A stretch of 14,046 nucleotides of DNA. Origin: JBQCEE01 sp051960575. GTDB lineage: Bacteria; Actinomycetota; Actinomycetes; Mycobacteriales; Jatrophihabitantaceae. The stretch covers positions 1-14,046 of the forward strand of contig NZ_JBQCEE010000177.1 in the NCBI RefSeq assembly GCF_051960575.1. The letters run 5' to 3'. The notes under the pieces are model-generated. The model was not told the origin of the DNA. It ran no database searches and saw only the letters and a list, made by a program, of their open reading frames with translations. Shown one piece after another: positions 1 through 4,984 of this stretch. The stretch's first letter is position 1. Every line of letters starts with the position of its first letter. The position numbers and the translations under genes were made by a program.

Positions 1-53
1 GTCCGATGCTCACACCACCCTCTGACAATTTCGGCGAGCCACGCGCACGTCCG

Positions 54-59
54 TAGACT
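54..59 (+). promoter_or_regulatory. -10 element (TAGACT) of a leaderless ychF promoter
   Basis: TAGACT fits the actinobacterial TANNNT -10 consensus and ends 8 bases before the GTG start of ychF. That spacing puts the transcription start at or next to the start codon. No Shine-Dalgarno sequence lies in the gap, which agrees with a leaderless mRNA. No convincing -35 box is visible. Confidence 0.55.
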
Positions 60-67
60 GGCGGCCC

Positions 68-1141
68 GTGGCCCTCACCATCGGAATCGTCGGACTCCCC
101 AACGTCGTCAAGTCGACCCTGTTCAACGCGCTGACGAAGAACGACGTCCTGGCCGCGAACTACCCCTTCGCCACGATCGACCCGAACGTCGGTGTCGTCG
201 GCGTCCCGGACAGCCGCCTCGACACCCTCGCCGACCTGTTCAAGTCCGCGAAGACGGTGCCCGCGACGGTGTCGTTCGTCGACATCGCCGGCATCGTGAA
301 GGGCGCGTCCGAGGGTGCCGGGCTCGGCAACAAGTTCCTCGCGAACATCCGCGAGGCCGACGCGATCTGCCAGGTCATCCGGGCCTTCAGCGACCCCGAC
401 GTCGTGCACGTCGACGGCAAGGTCTCGCCGAAGGACGACATCGAGACGATCAACACCGAGCTCATCCTCGCCGACCTGCAGACGATCGAGAACGCGTTGC
501 CGCGCCTGCAGAAGGAGGCGAAGGTCAACAAGGAGAAGGTGCCGGTCATCGCGGCCGTCGAGCAGGCGCAGCAGGTGCTCGAGAGCGGGCAGACGGTCTT
601 CGCCGCCGGCCTCGACCGCGGCCCGCTGCGCGACCTGCACCTGCTGACGGCCAAGCCGTTCCTCTACGTCTTCAACGTCGATCCCGACGAGATCACCGAC
701 GAGGCGTTCACCGCCGAGATGCGCTCGCTCGTCGCACCGGCCGAGGCGATCTTCCTGGACGCGAAGACAGAGGCCGACCTCATCGAACTCGACGCCGACG
801 AGGCCCTCGAGCTGCTGCAGTCGATGGGGCAGGCCGAGTCGGGCATCGACCAGCTCGCCCGCGTCGGCTTCCAGACCCTGGGCTTGCAGACCTACCTGAC
901 GGCTGGCCCCAAGGAGTCACGCGCCTGGACGATCCCGGTCGGCGCCACCGCCCCGCAGGCCGCGGGCGTCATCCACACCGACTTCGAACGCGGGTTCATC
1001 AAGGCCGAGGTCGTCTCCTTCGGTGACCTGGTCGACGCGGGGTCGATGGCCGAGGCGAAGGCCCGCGGCAAGGTGCGCATCGAGGGCAAGGACTACGTCA
1101 TGCAGGACGGCGACGTCGTGGAGTTCCGCTTCAACGTCTGA
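68..1141 (+). CDS. ychF: YchF/OLA1-family redox-regulated P-loop ATPase (ribosome-binding)
   Basis: This is a 357-residue protein of normal family length. YchF is a cytoplasmic TRAFAC-class NTPase that prefers ATP to GTP, binds ribosomes and affects translation and stress responses. The sequence shows an N-terminal G domain with GLPNVVKST (residues 9-17) and DIAG (72-75, followed by IVKGASEGAGLGNKF), a helical middle region, and a C-terminal TGS domain (about 275-357) ending VVEFRFNV, the usual family end. Two motif positions are odd. The P-loop glycine before the lysine is Val14 (the family normally reads NVGKST), and the NxxE nucleotide-specificity motif reads NVDP (203-206). The GTG start is supported by the alignable N-terminus and the leaderless -10. 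The last 18 bases before the final A of the TGA are repeated at 3749-3766, so the gene end looks like an integration site. Family assignment is certain; intact ATPase activity is not. Confidence 0.95.
   Translation: MALTIGIVGLPNVVKSTLFNALTKNDVLAANYPFATIDPNVGVVGVPDSRLDTLADLFKSAKTVPATVSFVDIAGIVKGASEGAGLGNKFLANIREADAICQVIRAFSDPDVVHVDGKVSPKDDIETINTELILADLQTIENALPRLQKEAKVNKEKVPVIAAVEQAQQVLESGQTVFAAGLDRGPLRDLHLLTAKPFLYVFNVDPDEITDEAFTAEMRSLVAPAEAIFLDAKTEADLIELDADEALELLQSMGQAESGIDQLARVGFQTLGLQTYLTAGPKESRAWTIPVGATAPQAAGVIHTDFERGFIKAEVVSFGDLVDAGSMAEAKARGKVRIEGKDYVMQDGDVVEFRFNV
1123..1140 (+). repeat. Left copy of an 18-bp direct repeat (putative attL), within the 3' end of ychF
   Basis: The sequence GTTCCGCTTCAACGTCTG occurs here, encoding the last residues of YchF plus the first two bases of its stop codon, and again exactly at 3749-3766. 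The bases outside the match differ on both sides (A before and A after here; C before and G after in the other copy). A direct repeat made of the exact 3' end of a conserved gene, with unrelated genes between the copies, is the usual mark of site-specific integration that leaves the target gene intact. The att role is inferred. Confidence 0.7.
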
Positions 1142-1161
1142 GAGTGCGCTAGAACCCGCGT

Positions 1162-1189
1162 GGTTGCTGGCCTCTAGGCGCTTGCAACC
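1162..1189. terminator. Inverted repeat between ychF and the convergent lipoprotein gene
   Basis: GGTTGC (1162-1167) pairs with GCAACC (1184-1189), and an inner GCC/GGC pair (1170-1172 with 1177-1179) closes a TCTA loop. The hairpin starts about 20 bases after the ychF stop and faces a convergent gene, so a bidirectional terminator role is plausible. There is no T-tract. It lies just inside the putative left att site, so it could instead be an element-end structure. Confidence 0.4.
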
Positions 1190-1243
1190 CGGGCGGCGTG
1201 TTGGTCGGTCCTGTCCCGGACGAGGGCGGCGTCGTCATCGTGC

Positions 1244-1729
1244 TCAGTTTCCGTTCGAGCCGACGTACGTGCTGATCAGCACCTTGAGCGCGTGCTTCGG
1301 CGTCTCGGAGTCCCCGTAGGACTTGCACACTGTGGTCACCGCGTCGGTGCTCGACTGCACGTTGTCGTCGCTCGTGTCGACGCGCCCGTCTTCGTTCATC
1401 AACTCGAAGATGACCGAGTAGCGGTCGACGTCACCGAGCGCCAAGAAGTCGGCGCACGACGACGATGCGTCGAAACTCGGGTCGTCGGTCGACACGTCGG
1501 AAGGCATCGAGGTGTCGGAGGGCAGGCCGTCGTCCGTGGGCACGTCCGAGAGCCCGTCGTCGGTTGGCAGGCCGTCGTCGGTCGGCGCGTCGGAGATCTC
1601 GGCGTCTGAGGGCACATCGACCGCGGCGGACGACGGCCCGCTCGGACTGCCCGTGGCGCTCGACTGGCAGCCGGTGGCGAGTACACCGACGACACACAGC
1701 GCAGCGAGCAGTCGAGCGGAAGCCTTCAT
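1244..1729 (-). CDS. Secreted lipoprotein with acidic tandem repeats and an HdeA-like C-terminal domain
   Basis: This 161-residue protein has a positively charged N-terminus, a hydrophobic segment and a lipobox ending LATGC (Cys21), so it is predicted to be lipid-anchored on the outside of the membrane. Residues about 40-85 form a low-complexity acidic Pro/Ser/Asp linker containing two imperfect 15-residue repeats built on PTDDGLP; at DNA level GGCAGGCCGTCGTC recurs 45 bases apart (1521 and 1566). The C-terminal part (about 91-150) has a CADFLAL motif and a second cysteine 43 residues later (Cys92 and Cys135). This resembles the spacing and FLAL signature of HdeA-type periplasmic acid-stress chaperones, which hold one disulfide. 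That is a pattern match by eye and the function is unproven. AAGGTG lies 5 bases before the ATG. The gene is divergent from the lipoprotein gene at 1835 and sits inside the putative element. Confidence 0.75.
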   Translation of the reverse strand: MKASARLLAALCVVGVLATGCQSSATGSPSGPSSAAVDVPSDAEISDAPTDDGLPTDDGLSDVPTDDGLPSDTSMPSDVSTDDPSFDASSSCADFLALGDVDRYSVIFELMNEDGRVDTSDDNVQSSTDAVTTVCKSYGDSETPKHALKVLISTYVGSNGN

Positions 1730-1785
1730 AGCGCACCTTGATGGGTCGGGGCTCGAGAGCCGGGTCGCGGGCGGTCAGACTCTCA

Positions 1786-1805
1786 TCGACCACACAGTGT
1801 GTCGA
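1786..1805. promoter_or_regulatory. Dyad between divergent lipoprotein genes, candidate operator
   Basis: TCGACCACACAGTGTGTCGA is an inverted repeat. CACAC and GTGTG flank a central A (1796), and both arms extend by TCGA, with one unpaired C in the left arm. It lies between the two divergent lipoprotein genes and covers the expected -35 position of the rightward promoter (-10 at 1823-1828). A regulator bound here could control both genes. No regulator gene is seen nearby. Confidence 0.4.
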
Positions 1806-1822
1806 CATCACTTCCTGCGCCC

Positions 1823-1828
1823 TATGCT
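1823..1828 (+). promoter_or_regulatory. -10 element (TATGCT) of a leaderless promoter
   Basis: TATGCT matches TANNNT and ends 6 bases before the GTG at 1835, which begins a clean lipoprotein signal peptide. This supports 1835 as the real start over the GTG at 1799, which falls inside the upstream dyad. Confidence 0.55.
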
Positions 1829-1834
1829 GCCGCG

Positions 1835-2326
1835 GTGATCAAGTCTGCGGTCATCGCGACGGCGGTCGTGTGCTCGCTAACGGGCTGCTCGTCGTCGAGC
1901 GGCTCAACCGCGGCAGCAGTGTCGTCGGTGCCCGCGACGACGACAACCCCAACTCTGACCGACGGGCCGGTGACGCCTCAGCGCCCGTTCCGCGCGCCCG
2001 GCGACCGCCCTTCGACGACTCAGCGCGCGAAGCCGACCGCCGCCGCGCCGAAGCCGACGACGCCCGCCGGGAGCGGCTGCCCGAGCGGCCCCGACCTGAT
2101 CATTCGGGAGACAGACTTTGGACTGCCCGCGTTGGCACAGCGGCTCGGCGCGAACGTCTATACCGCGAGCGGCTGCAAGGACACCGTGAAGTCGCTCGAG
2201 GACACCGCGCCCTCGAGCGGCTGCATCGACGTGGCCTACGCCCGCGACAACCCCGGCTACAACCCCGACGCAGACCCCGCGCCGCCGCTGAAGAAGGTTT
2301 TCGCGTCGGTCGGCGGCGCCTGCTGA
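1835..2326 (+). CDS. Small Cys-containing secreted lipoprotein, function unknown
   Basis: From the GTG at 1835 the product has 163 residues. It starts with a short charged region (VIK), a hydrophobic stretch and a textbook lipobox SLTGC (Cys18). A Thr/Pro/Ala-rich linker typical of surface-tethered actinobacterial proteins runs to about residue 78. A compact C-terminal domain (about 79-163) has four cysteines, in SGCPSG, SGCKD, SGCID and the terminal GGAC, which could form two disulfides. The tract AYARDNPGYNPDADPAPPLK near the end is distinctive, but I cannot tie it to a characterised family. An upstream GTG at 1799 is in frame, but it would add 12 residues before the signal peptide and lies in the putative operator. 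The gene is cargo of the putative element and divergent from the lipoprotein gene at 1729. Confidence 0.75.
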   Translation: MIKSAVIATAVVCSLTGCSSSSGSTAAAVSSVPATTTTPTLTDGPVTPQRPFRAPGDRPSTTQRAKPTAAAPKPTTPAGSGCPSGPDLIIRETDFGLPALAQRLGANVYTASGCKDTVKSLEDTAPSSGCIDVAYARDNPGYNPDADPAPPLKKVFASVGGAC

Positions 2327-2620
2327 TTGATCCCGTCGAGTGGTCGTCCGCGACCCTGAGCGGCACGCTGAGCGTCCAAAATGGCGACGAGCGGAGGGCG
2401 GGGGAAGCACCACCTGATGGCTACGAGCCGGACGGCGCGCTGACCGCAGCCGAGGAACACGAAGCACGAGAGTGCGCCCGCATGCTCGGGACGAGTCTCG
2501 ACGTCGAGCGGGAACTGATCGCGATAGGCCGCGGCGATCCCTGTTGCCGACGCGACCTCGACGACGGCGCCGATCGCGAGCGCGCAGGAACTTGTCGGAC
2601 CCGGCAGGCACCCTCGCTGC
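2327..2620. other. Stretch without a confident gene; possible coding remnant
   Basis: No ORF with a good start fills this interval. The frame containing position 2341 stays open throughout and reads protein-like for a while (for example ALTAAEEHEARE and MLGTSLDVERELIAIGRG around 2430-2540). It has no ATG or GTG until 2482, and it becomes Arg/Pro-rich where it overlaps the next gene. It may be a decayed gene or chance. No RNA gene or clear hairpin was recognised. Confidence 0.3.
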
Positions 2621-2656
2621 ATGTGTCGACTCCCCGGGCGCACCGAGGACGAAATC

Positions 2657-2809
2657 GTGCTGATCGCCCCGCACGCCTGCCGCCAGGAACACCGCCTACG
2701 CCCGCCGAACGTCCGCCTGACCACCGAGCGCCGTAAAGGCGTCCTGCGCACCTGCTGGACGTGTCAGACGTGCTTCGACGTGATCGCCGACGATGAGGTC
2801 GAGAGCTAG
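2657..2809 (+). CDS. Small zinc-ribbon-like protein
   Basis: The product has 50 residues from the GTG at 2657, which has GAGGA 7 bases upstream. An in-frame ATG at 2621 would add 12 residues (MCRLPGRTEDEI) but has no visible ribosome binding site. The protein carries a CRQEH pair of possible ligands (Cys, then His four residues on), followed about 20 residues later by CWTCQTC. This gives the C-x3-H...C-x2-C layout of a short zinc ribbon. The motif HRLRPPNVRL between the pairs is well ordered and basic, which fits nucleic-acid or protein contact. The gene lies inside the putative element, and the next gene's possible start at 2793 overlaps its last codons, which suggests co-transcription. The function is unknown. 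Its codon pattern and motif argue against a chance ORF, but its small size leaves doubt. Confidence 0.55.
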   Translation: MLIAPHACRQEHRLRPPNVRLTTERRKGVLRTCWTCQTCFDVIADDEVES

Positions 2810-3605
2810 GCCGGAGACCGGGCGGCGCGCCTGCTTAGCGGCCCAGGGCACGGGCGCGACGATCGAACTCGTGGATGGGGTCGCGATCGCTTCCGTGATC
2901 TCGAGCGCCGCCGTCGCGGTCGTCGCGACCGGCGCGCAGGTCTCCACCGCGATTGGTGATCGCCGAGCGTCGTGGGCGATGAAGCGTGAGGAACTCGCAT
3001 GGCCCGCCCGCATGGCTGTGCTGCAGCAGGTCGCCGACGTGGCTGCGCACCTACGCCAACTTCTTCGTGCTCAGATGTTCGGCGGCGATCAAGCGGAGTC
3101 GGCGGCGGAACTTCGTGCCGCGCTTGACCGCCTGCAGAGTCTCGTCGGTCCAGTCGAGATGTACGCCAGCCCGGAGCTATCAGAGGCGCTTGACCTTCTG
3201 CGGTACGGGCTGCGGGACCTCAAGTCCGGCTCGCCTGAGCAGTGGCAGCAACTAGACGACGCGCAGCGCGCGAAGGAAGCGGCGCTGGACGCTCAGGATT
3301 GGGATCGTGCGGCGGAGCAGCGCCGGGCGGAACGCAGGGCGCTTCGTGCTCTCGGACTGCCTGACCGCGCGGGGGGTCTTGAGGCGCTTGTCGAGCAGGT
3401 GGACCGAGTGATCACTGCAGTTCGGGCGGACGTGTCGCCCGATCCACGTCAGGTTCGGCGCGCCATGCCGAAGCGGGCCCGAGAGGTCGCGCAGGCCGAT
3501 GCCACCGTTCGGCGCCTGACCGCGAGAAGGCGTGCTCCGCGGGACGCCGGTTCCCCAGGCGTGGGCTCGAGTTCCACCGAATCGAACGACTTACCGTCTA
3601 GTTGA
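2793..3605 (+). CDS. Single-pass membrane protein with long helical cytoplasmic region, unknown function
   Basis: The product is up to 270 residues long. The ATG at 2793 overlaps the end of the preceding zinc-ribbon gene in another frame, as in an operon. A later GTG at 2871 would start just before the membrane segment and is a real alternative. Residues about 28-54 (GVAIASVISSAAVAVVATG) form the one hydrophobic segment and are followed by basic residues (DRRASWAMKREE), so the rest is probably cytoplasmic. The body is Ala/Arg/Glu/Gln-rich and predicted helical (about 70-205), with coiled-coil-like stretches such as AQRAKEAALDAQDWDRAAEQ, and it ends in a basic, Ser-rich tail. No catalytic motif is seen. 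It is the last gene before the arm-like repeats and the right putative att site, where an integrase would normally be, but it does not resemble one. Confidence 0.65.
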   Translation: MRSRARPETGRRACLAAQGTGATIELVDGVAIASVISSAAVAVVATGAQVSTAIGDRRASWAMKREELAWPARMAVLQQVADVAAHLRQLLRAQMFGGDQAESAAELRAALDRLQSLVGPVEMYASPELSEALDLLRYGLRDLKSGSPEQWQQLDDAQRAKEAALDAQDWDRAAEQRRAERRALRALGLPDRAGGLEALVEQVDRVITAVRADVSPDPRQVRRAMPKRAREVAQADATVRRLTARRRAPRDAGSPGVGSSSTESNDLPSS

Positions 3606-3611
3606 TCTCCG

Positions 3612-3632
3612 CGGGTACACATCGGGTACACA
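3612..3632. repeat. Tandem CGGGTACACA repeats, possible integrase arm-type sites
   Basis: CGGGTACACA occurs at 3612-3621 and 3623-3632, an 11-base period that places both copies on about the same helix face. A second short pair follows (GGACCGC at 3637 and 3646). GGGTACA-type repeats lie just downstream of integrase genes and beside att sites in many actinobacterial integrative elements. The repeats are seen directly; the binding role is inferred from their place about 120 bases inside the putative right att site. Confidence 0.45.
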
Positions 3633-3692
3633 ACAGGACCGCACGGGACCGCCTCGAAGCCAACGCATCTAGCACCCGCCAGGCCCTTGCAG

Positions 3693-3708
3693 CCCCGAAA
3701 CTTCGGGG
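3693..3708. terminator. Compact GC-rich hairpin near the right end of the element
   Basis: CCCCGAAACTTCGGGG forms a stem of six to seven pairs with a very short loop and is followed by TTCCCG. It lies about 90 bases after the stop of the membrane-protein gene and before the right repeat copy. It fits a terminator for the element's rightward genes, or for transcription entering from the right. Confidence 0.5.
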
Positions 3709-3748
3709 TTCCCGTCGAGAGCCAACGCGGGCCGCTTGCACCGTCAGC

Positions 3749-3766
3749 GTTCCGCTTCAACGTCTG
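3749..3766 (+). repeat. Right copy of the 18-bp direct repeat (putative attR)
   Basis: This is an exact copy of GTTCCGCTTCAACGTCTG from the 3' end of ychF. It is followed by GAGCCGC, whereas the left copy is followed by AGAGTGC. Allowing one missing A, the match extends as CTG-GAG against CTGAGAG. Read in the ychF frame, this copy gives TGG where the left copy has the TGA stop. Confidence 0.7.
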
Positions 3767-4006
3767 GAGCCGCAGGTCGACCCTGCCCCGGTCTCGCGGG
3801 TTGCGGGGGGAATTCCGAGACCGGGGCGGGCCCGACAGCCCCCGCCGACTCCACCGGCACCAAGGGGGGATGGTCCCGTCGAGGTCGCACGGCGTGGGCC
3901 GGTCGGACGCTATCGGCGTGCCGGCTCCTGTCGAACCGGATCAAGACCTTCGGTGCTTCCCGGCCGATCCGCGACATTCGGACGCTTCACGCCGAACCGG
4001 GGCGGC
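3767..4006. other. Intergenic stretch between putative attR and the epimerase gene
   Basis: This 240-base stretch holds the strong hairpin at 3785-3827 and no gene I can support. Open frames crossing it are Arg/Pro-rich and continue antisense to the epimerase gene. In the ychF frame it has no stop until well inside that gene. Confidence 0.5.
3785..3827. terminator. Strong bidirectional terminator, probably the original ychF terminator
   Basis: GCCCCGGTCTCG (3785-3796) and CGAGACCGGGGC (3816-3827) form a perfect 12-bp stem around a 19-base loop. There is no T-tract, which is common in high-GC genomes. It lies 18 bases after the right repeat copy and before the end of the convergent glycosylation cluster. 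Without the inserted segment it would follow ychF directly, so it probably served both transcription units. Confidence 0.65.
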
Positions 4007-4984
4007 TCACGCGGGACGCAGGAGCGCGCCGGCGCGGTACGCCACGGCCAGCGAGTCGGCGGTGGCGCTGATGCCCACGCCCAGCGGGGTCGGCGGGGTG
4101 CGGAGGTCGATCTCGGTCGCCACCCGCGACAGCAGTCGCAGATCCCGGGCCTGCACCGAGGCCAGCGGGGAGGGGGCGAGGATCACGCGGGGCGCGCGCT
4201 TCCAGATCCGCCGGCACTCGGCGATGACCGCCCCGAGCGTGGTGCCCTGTTGCGTGGCCAGCACCTTGAGCGTGCTGGGGTCCGGCAGCCCACCGGCGCG
4301 AAGCAGCGCGATGCCGTCGACGATCTTCGCGGCGCAGTCGTCGACGAAGAGGTAGTCGCGGATCGTGTCCATCGACACGTAGATCGAGATGGGTTGGCCG
4401 GTCAGGTGGGCGCGGCAGAGGTGGGTGATGACCCCCTGCGGCTTCCGGAGGTTCTGGCCGGGCCCGTACAGGTTGGAGATGCGCCCGACGAGTGACCGGA
4501 CGCCCGTGCGCACGCTGAAGTCGCGCACGAGGGCCTCGTGCGCCAGCTTGGCGACGCCGTAGGACGAGAGCGGCACCGGCTCGGTGAGTTCGCTGTGCGG
4601 CGCGCCGCCCGAGCCGGCGTACACGGCACCCGCGGACGACGCCAGGAACAGCGCGCCCTGCTCCGCCGTGAACGCGGTGCCGAGCCGGCGCCCGACGCTG
4701 TCCAGCAGCGCGGCGAGTGCTCGTCCCTCCTGGTCGAGCACCGACGACGCGGCGGCCGGCGTCCCGGTGCCCGCGCACCAGAGGATCTGCCATCCGTCGT
4801 GCCCCGCGCGCGCCGCCAGCTCCTCGACGCCCCGGTCGAGCGCCGCCGTGCACGCGTCCTCGTCGCCCCAGGGGATGGCGTTCGTGATGACCGCGTCCCG
4901 GCCGAGCGACTCGATCCGGCGACGGACCGCCGATCCGAGCAGTCCGCCGGCCCCGATGACCCAGACGGTGTCGGGCCTCGTCAC
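4007..4984 (-). CDS. NAD-dependent epimerase/dehydratase (extended SDR), sugar-nucleotide type
   Basis: This 325-residue protein begins with a Rossmann fold: VWVIGAGGLLG (residues 7-17) is the GxxGxxG-type dinucleotide site. The catalytic set is visible, with SSAG (116-119) and SYGVAK giving Tyr142 and Lys146, followed by SNLYGPGQN, typical of extended SDRs acting on nucleotide sugars. Such enzymes epimerise, dehydrate or reduce NDP-sugars in the cytoplasm, but the substrate cannot be read from the sequence. The GTG start overlaps the TGA of the upstream glycosyltransferase gene (GTGA), so the two are translationally coupled. An open frame continues upstream of this GTG but is only the antiphase of the glycosyltransferase gene. 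The context suggests that it makes or modifies the sugar used by the neighbouring transferases. The strong hairpin at 3785-3827 lies beyond its stop. Confidence 0.9.
   Translation of the reverse strand: MTRPDTVWVIGAGGLLGSAVRRRIESLGRDAVITNAIPWGDEDACTAALDRGVEELAARAGHDGWQILWCAGTGTPAAASSVLDQEGRALAALLDSVGRRLGTAFTAEQGALFLASSAGAVYAGSGGAPHSELTEPVPLSSYGVAKLAHEALVRDFSVRTGVRSLVGRISNLYGPGQNLRKPQGVITHLCRAHLTGQPISIYVSMDTIRDYLFVDDCAAKIVDGIALLRAGGLPDPSTLKVLATQQGTTLGAVIAECRRIWKRAPRVILAPSPLASVQARDLRLLSRVATEIDLRTPPTPLGVGISATADSLAVAYRAGALLRPA

Larger units (their letters stand above)
1123..3766. mobile_element. Putative 2.6-kb integrated element or remnant at the 3' end of ychF
   Basis: An exact 18-bp direct repeat bounds this segment. 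The left copy overlaps the 3' end of ychF. The right copy is followed within 20 bases by a strong hairpin that would fit as the original ychF terminator. Cargo includes two divergent lipoprotein genes, a small zinc-ribbon protein and a protein with one membrane segment and helical regions. Near the right end are tandem CGGGTACACA repeats, resembling arm-type binding sites beside tyrosine-integrase att sites, and a compact hairpin. No integrase, excisionase or replication gene is visible. It is therefore either a decayed element or one moved in trans. The repeat is seen directly; the mobile nature is inferred. Confidence 0.6.

Noticed and set aside
1500..1620. Repeat array in the lipoprotein gene as a possible CRISPR-like or VNTR locus
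   Set aside because: The period is 45 bases in frame and the repeats are coding; there are no conserved repeat and variable spacer units.
1799..1834. GTG at 1799 as start of the second lipoprotein
   Set aside because: It would put 12 residues before the signal peptide and lies within the dyad; the GTG at 1835 follows a -10 box and gives a clean lipobox distance.
1738..2736. 332-residue plus-strand ORF across the second lipoprotein gene
   Set aside because: It is Arg/Pro-rich where it overlaps the lipoprotein and has no plausible start; only a short central part looks protein-like and is reported as a weak remnant.
3602..4495. Plus-strand ORFs across the right junction
   Set aside because: Their composition is Arg/Gly/Pro-rich, they cross the terminator stem, and they are antisense to the epimerase gene.
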